Below the pieces are notes generated by a model. It was not told the origin of the DNA. It made no database searches and saw only the letters and a list, made by a program, of their open reading frames with translations. A stretch of DNA of 14,005 nt from JAQTTT01 sp964565435 (GTDB taxonomy: Archaea; Nanobdellota; Nanobdellia; Tiddalikarchaeales; Tiddalikarchaeaceae). The stretch spans positions 1-14,005 of the forward strand of contig CAZMEY010000014.1 in assembly GCA_964565435.1 (NCBI GenBank), given 5' to 3'. The position numbers and the translations under genes were made by a program. Each line of letters begins with the position of its first letter. Position 1 is the stretch's first letter. Positions 1 to 6,100 of this stretch are shown here, in pieces.

Positions 1-469
1 GTATAATGTTTCTTGCCATCAAAAATTGCAGCTCGTCATTAGAGTCATAGACCATTCCTTTCATTGTTGCGATTATTGCGTTGGAATATTGCTCAACTAT
101 TTTTTCCATTCTGTGATTATGAGTTAGCGAGTATCCTGCTATTGCTGAGCTTAATATTTGCGATGTCTTAATCATAATGTTATGCCATCCATGCCCCGGC
201 ATGTGCTTGTAAGTTATCAGTTCTTCTGATTTTATTGCGCATACATCGCTTCCATGGGCTTCCGAGTCAGTTGACCATAATAGATAGTCTTTGTAGCCGT
301 GGCTGTTTCTTAGAATCCATGAGAAATAATCGGTTTTTTCGTAGAAGTCTGCTGCTTTTTGGGAGAATTCTTGGTTTTTGGATGGCTTTATTATATTGCA
401 TTCATTAATATTTTCCAATATTATGCTTTCCAGCTCTGCGTAGCTCCGGCGAAACTCACTTTTTTCCAT
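1..469 (-). CDS. Hypothetical protein, 3' end outside the window (at least 156 residues)
   Basis: An open minus-strand frame runs without a stop from an ATG at 467-469 to the window edge, so only the N-terminal 156 residues are visible. I do not recognise the family. The visible part is soluble-looking: no signal peptide and no clear membrane helix. It is moderately rich in His, Tyr and Trp, with a His/Gly patch (HMPGHGWHN) near residues 93-101 and another His pair (THNHR) near 117-121. Such patches could bind metal, but this is only a guess. The start is favoured because an A/T box lies 26-35 nt upstream, the spacing seen for other leaderless genes here. It lies 56 bp beyond the stop of the secretion ATPase on the same strand, but with its own promoter it is probably not part of the pilus operon. 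Confidence 0.75.
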   Translation of the reverse strand, partial: MEKSEFRRSYAELESIILENINECNIIKPSKNQEFSQKAADFYEKTDYFSWILRNSHGYKDYLLWSTDSEAHGSDVCAIKSEELITYKHMPGHGWHNIMIKTSQILSSAIAGYSLTHNHRMEKIVEQYSNAIIATMKGMVYDSNDELQFLMARNII

Positions 470-494
470 TCAGGTTTACTTAATAAATAAAGTC

Positions 495-504
495 ATTTAA
501 ATAA
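495..504 (-). promoter_or_regulatory. TATA box for the partial gene 1-469
   Basis: Minus-strand TTATTTAAAT lies 26-35 nt upstream of the ATG at 469, consistent with an archaeal TATA box and a leaderless or near-leaderless transcript. It lies between the ATPase stop codon and the next gene. Confidence 0.5.
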
Positions 505-525
505 TTTTCCCTTTATTTGGCGGCA

Positions 526-2463
526 TTATTTTAGCGTTTCAACAAAGCTTGGGTTGGTGTAGAATCTGCTGATGTATATTGAGAATGTTTTGTAATCGTT
601 TATTTTTTTTTCTGACAAATATTTTAAGAGTTTTATCCTTCTGGTCATGTCAAGTTTTAATTCTTCAACTCCGAATCCGCTTTTTTGCTGTATCTTGTCA
701 AGTATAACGCTTTCAAATGAGTCAAATTTTTGGGAGGAGTTGTTCCATTTGAATGCGCTGTTGCTTATTAATTCCTTGTTTTTGTAGTCGTATCCCACTA
801 TTTCTACTACTTCTTTTACTTTCCTTATTGATTTTCCGCCAATCTTGAATTTTTCCATGAATACTATTATGTCAAGATTTTCAAGCATGGTTTTAGGCAA
901 ATCTATTGGCTTATTGGTGAGCCTGTCAACTACTGCGGGCATGTTGTCGGCGTGTATTGTTCCTAATGCGGGGTGGCCTGTTGCCATTCCCTGGAATAAT
1001 ACTGATGCCTCTTCACCTCTTACCTCTCCTAAGATTATGTAGTCCGGCCTTTGCCTTAATCCTGCTTTTAATAAGTGGTACATTGTTATCTCTCCGTATT
1101 GCTTGTTTCCGAATCCTTGCCTTGCTGTCTGCGCTATCCAGTTGTGGTGGGGCAGCCTTAGCTCTGCAGTATCTTCAATGCTGACGATTTTGAATTCAGG
1201 CCTAATGAATAGGCTTAATGCGTTTAAGAAAGTGGTTTTTCCTGAAGCTGTTGCTCCGCTAACAAGCATGCTCATATTGTGCTCTATTGTGTACCATAGG
1301 TATGCAAGAGTGTCTGCGTCAATTGTCTCCCCGTTGATTAAGTCTGTTGGTGTTAATGGGTTTTCTGTGAATTTACGGATTGTGAAGTTTGAGCCCCTTC
1401 TTGAGATGTCTTTGCTTCCGTAGGTTATCTGCACACGGCTTCCGTCAGGCAGGGCTGCGTCAAGCAATGGGTCTGCTAAGGTTAGGCTTTTTCCGCATTT
1501 TTGGGAGAGCATTATTACAAAGTCATCCAAGTCGTCGCCTGATTCAAAGATTATATTTGTCGGTATTTGGTTGAATAATGGGTTTCTGTGGTAGACAAAT
1601 AGGGGTATGTTTGAGCCTACGCAGCTTATATCCTCAATGTCTTCGTCATGCATTAATGGCTCTATCACTCCTAATCCTATGAAGTCCCTGTAAACATAAT
1701 AATCAAATTTAATCTCTTCTTCAGGTGTTAGTTTTATCCCTATTAATCTCACTATCTTGTTGAATTCAGTGATTATGTAATTGTATGCTTGTGCCCCTTT
1801 TATCTTGTCAAATTCAATGTTTAATTTTTCCCTTAGCATCTCTTTAATCTCTTCAAGTGTCTCTTTTTCTTTGGGCTCCAGCGAGGGCTCTGTTATTGTG
1901 TATGTTATTGTGTGCTCTTTTTCATCCCATTTTATTGTTGCATAAGCCATTACCTTGTTTTCCTGGCCTTGCGTTATTGTAATTAAGGGTATGACTTTTT
2001 TGATTGCCCTTAGTATTTCAAGGTTATCGCTTGACGATTTGTCAAAGCTTGCTGCAAAGCTTTTTCTTATATCCCTTTCAAGCGATGTTGCAGTCATTCC
2101 TTGGGATTTTATCTCGTTAATGTTTAATGTTTTGAATTTTAATTGGAAAGGGGATTGCTTTATTTTTTTGGCTATCTCTTCCTCTATTGAATCCTCCACT
2201 CCTTCCTCTTTAATATTAATGTTTATGTCCTTTTCTTGTGTTCCTTTTGATTCGGGTTTTAGCACATCCTTGTCAACAATGTATACTTCTTTGTTGCTGC
2301 CTCCCTTGAATTGCTGGGAATAAGGTATGTAAGGGGTGTCTGTGAATTTGTCGCTGACCGGCAGAGTGGTGAATCTTGTGACAATCAATTGCTCTTCATT
2401 TGCCTGCTGGGATGATTTTTTTGCGCTTCTTAGCCTTTTTCCAATGCTCTTTAGGATTGCCAT
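526..2463 (-). CDS. Type IV pilus/archaellum secretion ATPase (FlaI/ArlI-GspE family)
   Basis: This is the hexameric ATPase that powers assembly of archaeal pili or archaella at the cytoplasmic face of the membrane. The C-terminal motor domain has all the family motifs: Walker A GATASGKTT at 403-411, Asp box IEDTAELR at 429-436, Walker B with RPDYIILGEVRGEE at 472-485, and His box from GMATGHP through GTIHAD at 492-506. The N-terminal domain (about 90-300) is typical in pattern, with DYYVYRDFIGLGVIEPL near 254-270. At 645 residues it is longer than typical ArlI (about 550). The extra length is a charged, probably disordered N-terminal stretch of about 100 residues. It directly abuts the long pilin gene, whose TGA ends where this ATG begins, so the two are surely cotranscribed. 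The platform protein ArlJ does not follow. Whether it drives an archaellum or an adhesion pilus cannot be decided here. Confidence 0.95.
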   Translation of the reverse strand: MAILKSIGKRLRSAKKSSQQANEEQLIVTRFTTLPVSDKFTDTPYIPYSQQFKGGSNKEVYIVDKDVLKPESKGTQEKDININIKEEGVEDSIEEEIAKKIKQSPFQLKFKTLNINEIKSQGMTATSLERDIRKSFAASFDKSSSDNLEILRAIKKVIPLITITQGQENKVMAYATIKWDEKEHTITYTITEPSLEPKEKETLEEIKEMLREKLNIEFDKIKGAQAYNYIITEFNKIVRLIGIKLTPEEEIKFDYYVYRDFIGLGVIEPLMHDEDIEDISCVGSNIPLFVYHRNPLFNQIPTNIIFESGDDLDDFVIMLSQKCGKSLTLADPLLDAALPDGSRVQITYGSKDISRRGSNFTIRKFTENPLTPTDLINGETIDADTLAYLWYTIEHNMSMLVSGATASGKTTFLNALSLFIRPEFKIVSIEDTAELRLPHHNWIAQTARQGFGNKQYGEITMYHLLKAGLRQRPDYIILGEVRGEEASVLFQGMATGHPALGTIHADNMPAVVDRLTNKPIDLPKTMLENLDIIVFMEKFKIGGKSIRKVKEVVEIVGYDYKNKELISNSAFKWNNSSQKFDSFESVILDKIQQKSGFGVEELKLDMTRRIKLLKYLSEKKINDYKTFSIYISRFYTNPSFVETLK

Positions 2464-3360
2464 TCATTCAACCTCCAAATTAATATAAGTGTATGAAGTC
2501 TTGCCTATGTTTTCAATTTTTTCCCTTGATATGTAAATCTTTTTTTCCTCTCCTGAGAATACGCAATTGTTTCTGCATTGCAGGATTATTTTGTATTCAT
2601 TGCCCTCTTCATCAAGCAGTGCCCTGTAAGTTAAGTATAATGTCACATGCTCAGTGCTTCCCACATTGAAGCTTTTTGCGCTGATTATGCCTGATATGTC
2701 CTGCCCGAACTCCCCCTTGTTTTCTGCTGGCGCTCCGGAAAAATACGCATTGAATCCTGAAGCGTTTATGAATTTGGCAGAATATGCTGTGCCTTCTTTT
2801 GAGATGCTTTCATCAATGTTTCCGCAGTCAATGAAGTAATCAATTGTTTCATTCCATAGGCATAATGTGTCAAATTCAAAATTTTCAGAGTTGTTGAATA
2901 TGCTTGCATTGTATATTGTTTCATTAAGGGTTACTGCCTGGGTTCTTGACAGGAGTTCAAATCCTTCAAGCTCCAAAGTTTCGCCATCTTCCAATTCATT
3001 CAAGTAGAATATTTCAGGTTTTAGTGCGAGCTCATAAAAGTTTAGGGGTTTTTCAATATTGCTTTGTATGATTTTTGCTGTTGAGCTTAATTCAATTATT
3101 ATCCTATTGCCTACTCCATCTATTGCGAAGTTTCCTTTCACCAAGTTTGCTAGTATTGTTTTAGAGCTTCCTGTTCGCGCTGAATCAATAATGTCTTGGT
3201 TTAGGTTTTTCATTAAATCTATTGCGTTATTAATTATTGATGTGTCCACATTTCGTGTAATCATTGGCTGAGCCCATAAGTAAGTGATTGATAATACTGC
3301 TACTGCTATTCCTGTTAATAATATCACGCTTAAAACGCTTGCTTGGGATTTAGTTGCCAT
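2464..3360 (-). CDS. Long pilin/archaellin-like surface protein with class III signal peptide
   Basis: This 298-residue protein starts with a short charged head (MATKSQA) followed by a continuous hydrophobic helix at about 8-30, the layout of archaeal type IV prepilins cleaved by a FlaK/PibD-type peptidase. Cleavage is probably near residues 5-7. The rest is a large extracellular domain, mostly beta-like in pattern. It has four cysteines, at 167, 179, 262 and 266, which could form two disulfides. Five N-glycosylation sequons cluster at about 146, 151, 156, 170 and 199. It is much larger than a minimal pilin, so it may be a minor or tip pilin or an archaellum accessory (FlaF/FlaG-like) protein rather than the filament subunit. 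It sits between the short pilin and the ATPase with zero spacing to the ATPase, so they act in one machine. The 42-bp gap upstream holds a possible extra promoter. Confidence 0.8.
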   Translation of the reverse strand: MATKSQASVLSVILLTGIAVAVLSITYLWAQPMITRNVDTSIINNAIDLMKNLNQDIIDSARTGSSKTILANLVKGNFAIDGVGNRIIIELSSTAKIIQSNIEKPLNFYELALKPEIFYLNELEDGETLELEGFELLSRTQAVTLNETIYNASIFNNSENFEFDTLCLWNETIDYFIDCGNIDESISKEGTAYSAKFINASGFNAYFSGAPAENKGEFGQDISGIISAKSFNVGSTEHVTLYLTYRALLDEEGNEYKIILQCRNNCVFSGEEKKIYISREKIENIGKTSYTYINLEVE

Positions 3361-3386
3361 GATTGTTCAAATAATTAATGCCTGCG

Positions 3387-3398
3387 ATTAATTAAAAA
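3387..3398 (-). promoter_or_regulatory. Possible internal TATA box for the long pilin
   Basis: In the 42-bp gap between the two pilin genes the minus strand reads TTTTTAATTAAT, 27-38 nt upstream of the long pilin ATG. It is part of a 13-base element that recurs in front of two other minus-strand genes. It could give separate expression of the long pilin and ATPase. Confidence 0.35.
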
Positions 3399-3402
3399 GT
3401 TT

Positions 3403-3855
3403 TTATTGCGCTTCGCAGCTTCTTGACCTTAGATCCGAATAGGGCAGGGTAATTTCTGCCACATATGTTTCGCCTTGCAGCAGGTCATAATCCATTTCAT
3501 ATTCCACTGCCAATTCTGCCGGCTCCAAGGGTATTCCCGGAAAGTCCATAATCATTAATTGGGATATCTCTGCGCCAGAAACATCTTTTAGCACTATTAT
3601 TTCTGTTCCGCTGCTTATTGCCCTGCTGCCGCTGTTTACGAATGTGAATGTAATATTGTTGCTTGCTGAATCGCAAATCATTGAAATAATTGTGAATGTT
3701 CCTCTTGATTGCTCGCCTTCAACTTGGCCTGACACTCCTTGCTGCAGGTCCTGCTGTATATTCAGCATCCAATAGTATGCTGTTGTTGATATTGTTATAG
3801 TCAATAATACTAATATTATTGTTGATATTATGGGGCTAATTGTTTTATAGTTCAC
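3403..3855 (-). CDS. Short archaeal type IV pilin (Pilin_N-type)
   Basis: This 150-residue protein has the classic archaeal pilin N-terminus. A short head (MNYKT) is followed by ISPIISTIILVLLTITIS, a hydrophobic helix spanning about 6-28 that includes the SPIIST motif typical of the Pilin_N (formerly DUF1628) domain. A glycine/glutamine-rich linker (about 35-52) leads to a small beta-rich domain. Cys61 and Cys147 could form a disulfide, and there is one sequon at N67. Size and layout suggest a main or minor filament subunit. The start is a GTG at 3853-3855; no in-frame ATG lies near it, and later starts would destroy the signal sequence. The start overlaps the coiled-coil gene by 11 bp, which implies translational coupling. 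Confidence 0.85.
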   Translation of the reverse strand: MNYKTISPIISTIILVLLTITISTTAYYWMLNIQQDLQQGVSGQVEGEQSRGTFTIISMICDSASNNITFTFVNSGSRAISSGTEIIVLKDVSGAEISQLMIMDFPGIPLEPAELAVEYEMDYDLLQGETYVAEITLPYSDLRSRSCEAQ

Positions 3856-4339
3856 TTGGCTTCAGCTCTTGTTCAGGCTCAGGCATCTCTGTTATTTTTT
3901 CGCCTATTGCTCTTGTCAGCAAAGTTTTTGTATAAACCCTTTTTAAGTGCTGGGCCAATTCTTGGTTGCTCTTAAGGGTGTCTGAAGTGTTTTTTTCTAT
4001 TTTTTTAAGCTCAAAGATTAATCCCTGGTTTGGCTCTGATTTCTCTTCCGCCTCCCCTTCGGCTGACTCTTCCAGCAAGTTTATTAATTCGCGGTTCTCG
4101 CGCACCAAGTCAGTCATCTTTATTAGCAGTTCAGTCATCTTTGACTGCAGGTTAATGTTAATGCTTGTGAGCCTTGCAAGCTGGTCATTTAGCTCATTGA
4201 CATTCCTTTCAAGCTGCGCGTTTGATGATGACACTATTTGGTTTTTGAAATATTCAACCTGCGCTTTCAATTCTTCCAATTGCTCGGATTGCTTTGTGTC
4301 CACGGATTTTTTTTTAGAAGATTTTTTCTTTGCAGCCAT
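3845..4339 (-). CDS. Coiled-coil protein, first gene of the pilus-like operon
   Basis: This 164-residue soluble protein has a Lys/Ser-rich basic head (residues 3-12, with two KKK clusters), a long heptad-like helix from about 16 to 92 predicted to form a coiled coil, a Glu-rich hinge (90-103), a second helical stretch (105-150) and an acidic Pro/Glu tail. I do not recognise the family with certainty. Position suggests a cytoplasmic factor that docks on the ATPase. A loose functional parallel is the coiled-coil ArlC/D/E proteins that sit beside ArlI in other archaea, but no sequence match to them is claimed. It overlaps the short pilin by 11 bp and has a clear TATA box, so it leads the operon. 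Confidence 0.75.
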   Translation of the reverse strand: MAAKKKSSKKKSVDTKQSEQLEELKAQVEYFKNQIVSSSNAQLERNVNELNDQLARLTSININLQSKMTELLIKMTDLVRENRELINLLEESAEGEAEEKSEPNQGLIFELKKIEKNTSDTLKSNQELAQHLKRVYTKTLLTRAIGEKITEMPEPEQELKPSEL

Positions 4340-4360
4340 AGCTATTAAAAAGTTTTTGCG

Positions 4361-4370
4361 TATTTATATA
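4361..4370 (-). promoter_or_regulatory. TATA box of the pilus-like operon
   Basis: Minus-strand TATATAAATA lies 22-31 nt upstream of the coiled-coil ATG, predicting a start of transcription at or very near the start codon. It is the only strong promoter-like signal ahead of the four minus-strand genes. Confidence 0.6.
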
Positions 4371-4450
4371 ATTTATTAAAAAATCATTGGTTGTTTATTA
4401 TTCTGATTTATCAATAAAATCATTGTAAAGCATAAAAAAAGAGATATTTT

Positions 4451-4458
4451 TTTAAATA
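4451..4458 (+). promoter_or_regulatory. TATA box for the 269-aa hypothetical gene
   Basis: TTTAAATA begins 28 nt before the GTG at 4479, giving a leaderless transcript. It shares the 139-bp divergent intergenic region with the pilus operon promoter. Confidence 0.55.
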
Positions 4459-4478
4459 GAGATTTTTAAGAAAAAATT

Positions 4479-5288
4479 GTGGATAAGCCTAAAATAAGAT
4501 TCGGTTTGCCTTTTGATGGGCAGATTGAATATTTGCGCAATCTTGATGGCAATAACATATATTTAGCTAGCGAAAACAGCATGATTGACACTTACAGAAT
4601 TGGCGCATGGGATAATGAAAAAGTTTTTCCGCAGGCAGTGAATCTTAATAATTTTACGGGAAATATTGGGGTTTTGAATGCCCTGTCTTGTTTTGAAAAT
4701 ATTGAGGGAATTTTATTCCCTGGCACTTTGCTTGAAGATATGGGGGGTTATTTTCATTTGACAATGCCTATTTATTTGGATGGCAAGCTTATTCACAGGA
4801 GGAGGAAGATTTTCAATTCCCTTTTGATAGATGATTATGTTGAATTTGCCAATCTTCATATGGGCGCTGATATTGTTGATGGATTAAAATCTGTTGAAAA
4901 AAATCTTGAGCTTAAGGGCTGCTATTATAAAGGGCCTTATTCTGAGGTGTATAATTTTGCTAAGAATAAAATCTTGCGGGAGTCGCAGGAGTCAATTGCA
5001 AGTTTTGAATTTGAAAATTATAATATGTTGCCTGTGATATGCAATGAGATGGGCAGCGTGATAAGCCTGTATTCTGGCAAGAGGGTGAATCTTGTTTTGC
5101 ATTCATGTTCTAATCTTTTCATGCGCGAGTCCGATACTGGAAGAAAAAAGAGGTATGAAAATTGGGTGAAGTCAATGGTGGAAAAAGACATGGTTGAGTT
5201 TCCTTTTTATTTGGCTATTGCTGAAATAGGGGAGATGCCTTATGTTGGTTTGCATAGGATAGATGAATCTTTGGCTCTTAATATTTGA
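4479..5288 (+). CDS. Hypothetical protein, 269 residues
   Basis: A long open frame starting with GTG at 4479-4481. The TATA box 28 nt upstream places the predicted transcript start at this codon, supporting it. I do not recognise the family. The protein is soluble-looking, without signal peptide or membrane helix. It has a beta-rich N-terminal half, a basic RRRK patch near residue 108, and a helical middle. The C-terminal part contains NEMGS followed by a GKRVNLVL strand (about 189-207), faintly recalling the end of nucleoside phosphorylases. The second Glu of the usual EMEx motif is missing, so this is only a hint. It lies just upstream of the HisG-like unit on the same strand, but that unit has its own promoter, so a functional link is not shown. 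Confidence 0.75.
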   Translation: MDKPKIRFGLPFDGQIEYLRNLDGNNIYLASENSMIDTYRIGAWDNEKVFPQAVNLNNFTGNIGVLNALSCFENIEGILFPGTLLEDMGGYFHLTMPIYLDGKLIHRRRKIFNSLLIDDYVEFANLHMGADIVDGLKSVEKNLELKGCYYKGPYSEVYNFAKNKILRESQESIASFEFENYNMLPVICNEMGSVISLYSGKRVNLVLHSCSNLFMRESDTGRKKRYENWVKSMVEKDMVEFPFYLAIAEIGEMPYVGLHRIDESLALNI

Positions 5289-5309
5289 TTTTATTCGTTT
5301 GCGAAATAT

Positions 5310-5318
5310 TTTTAAATA
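5310..5318 (+). promoter_or_regulatory. TATA box ahead of the His-rich leader ORF
   Basis: TTTTAAATA-like sequence, with its core TTTAAATA starting at 5311, 29 nt before the ATG at 5340. This matches the TATA-to-start spacing of leaderless genes elsewhere in the window (28 nt at 4479, 30-31 nt at 9428 and 11353). It implies a transcript that begins at the small ORF and runs into the HisG-like gene. Confidence 0.5.
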
Positions 5319-5339
5319 ATTATCTGTTTATTTGGTGTT

Positions 5340-5372
5340 ATGAAAATTTTCCACCATCATCATGGGTATTAA
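5340..5372 (+). CDS. Candidate leader peptide MKIFHHHHGY
   Basis: A ten-codon ORF (ATG to TAA) with four consecutive histidine codons (CAC and three CAT). A TATA box starts 29 nt upstream, so the ATG would be at or near the 5' end of the transcript. It is followed by about 110 bases of untranslated leader with alternative hairpins, and then by a gene for a HisG-like protein with its own ribosome-binding site. In bacteria, His-rich leader peptides such as hisL sense charged tRNA-His by ribosome stalling. By analogy this may be a regulatory leader. Alternatives are a chance ORF created by a CAT triplet run, or a tiny metal-binding peptide. Expression is not shown by sequence alone. Confidence 0.45.
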   Translation: MKIFHHHHGY

Positions 5373-5387
5373 GTGGGATTTTTCAAG

Positions 5388-5426
5388 TTTTTTTTTGAAT
5401 AAAAAAATTTAACAAAATTTTTTTTT
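5388..5426 (+). promoter_or_regulatory. Mutually exclusive A/T hairpins in the leader of the HisG-like gene
   Basis: The A7 tract at 5401-5407 can pair in two ways. Upstream, it pairs with the T-run (5390-5396) across the loop GAAT. Downstream, AAAAAAATTT (5401-5410) pairs perfectly over 10 bp with AAATTTTTTT (5415-5424) across the loop AACA, inside a U-run that resembles a terminator. A short TTCAA/TTGAA pairing (5382-5386 with 5395-5399) is a further option. This resembles an antiterminator/terminator choice. All pairs are A-U, so stability is low and chance is a real possibility in DNA this AT-rich. Confidence 0.3.
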
Positions 5427-5473
5427 ATTAGATTATATTGGCAATTTATTTTGCTTAATGAATAAAATAATTG

Positions 5474-5479
5474 GGTGAT
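5474..5479 (+). promoter_or_regulatory. Strong Shine-Dalgarno site of the HisG-like gene
   Basis: GGTGAT, within GGGTGAT, ends 5 nt before the ATG at 5485 and matches the anti-Shine-Dalgarno end of archaeal 16S rRNA. Most promoter-proximal genes in this window look leaderless, so the site implies that this gene is read from a transcript with a real 5' leader. Confidence 0.65.
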
Positions 5480-5484
5480 AACTA

Positions 5485-6096
5485 ATGGATGGATTAAAAG
5501 AAGTGTATGTTTTGAGTAAAAGCTCTTATATTTTAAAGAGCAATATGCTTGAAAAAATAGGCATTGAGTTGCCTAATGATACTGGAAGGAATTTTTGCTT
5601 TGAAAGCAAAAATAAACTTTGTTATCTTGTAAATACTGTTGATGTTTACAAGACTTGCAAAATGCTTCAAAATGGCTCTAATAGGGTTTTTGGGCTTTCT
5701 GGCGCTGATTATTTGGCTGATGAGGGTGCGGATATAGAGATTATTCAAACCTTTCCTTTTGAAAATAGGACTTTTTTGGCTTATATTGGGAGAAAGGATT
5801 CTAAATCTTTATGCACAAAGTTTGCGGACAATTTGGTTAAGGCAACAGTGGAGAAATATGGTTTGAAAAACATAAGCAGGGTCCAGAAGGTTTTGGGCTC
5901 TGAGGAAGTTTATTTGAAGATGGGGTATTCGACTATTGCAAGCATTACCAGTGGGAAATCAATCAATGAGACTTTGGGCTTCGGGTTAAATAATCCTTCA
6001 ATTGAGGATGTTATTAATGAGCTGAAAAATAGGGATTATGATTTTTTCAACTTAATGGAATGCAAGACTGTTTTTTTCAAAATGCCTGGGGAATGA
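5485..6096 (+). CDS. HisG-like protein (divergent ATP phosphoribosyltransferase short form)
   Basis: At 203 residues it fits the short catalytic form of HisG, which condenses ATP and PRPP in the first step of histidine synthesis. Family-like landmarks appear in order: an N-terminal strand and helix ending in LEKIGIELP (22-30), GRNFCF (34-39), TVDVYKTCKMLQNG (51-64), GLSGADYLADEGADIEII (70-87, like the GIxGxDVLxE segment), TKFADNLVKATVEKYGL (111-127, like the TxYPxLxRRYxxxxGI helix) and VLGSEEVYLKMGY (136-148, like LxGSVExAPxxGL). The PRPP loop is recognisable (SGKSI, 156-160) but about two residues short, and it lacks the aspartate of the usual signature. It may therefore be a weak enzyme, a ligand-binding relative or a regulator. 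The protein contains no histidine. No other his genes are in the window. It converges on the thermosome gene with a 4-bp gap. Identification rests on reading motifs, not a search. Confidence 0.6.
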   Translation: MDGLKEVYVLSKSSYILKSNMLEKIGIELPNDTGRNFCFESKNKLCYLVNTVDVYKTCKMLQNGSNRVFGLSGADYLADEGADIEIIQTFPFENRTFLAYIGRKDSKSLCTKFADNLVKATVEKYGLKNISRVQKVLGSEEVYLKMGYSTIASITSGKSINETLGFGLNNPSIEDVINELKNRDYDFFNLMECKTVFFKMPGE

Positions 6097-6100
6097 ATGA

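Noticed and set aside
2950..2965. TTCAAATCC string, considered as a tRNA T-loop
   Set aside because: It lies in the long pilin gene and has no cloverleaf arms around it.
3966..4379. Plus-strand open frame opposite the coiled-coil gene
   Set aside because: It mirrors the Lys/Glu-rich coding strand as Phe/Ser/Leu runs and has no start signals.
5340..5372. Leader ORF as the true N-terminus of the HisG-like protein through a frameshift
   Set aside because: A TAA and about 110 bases of non-coding A/T-rich DNA separate them, and the HisG-like gene has its own SD site and a complete N-terminal strand.
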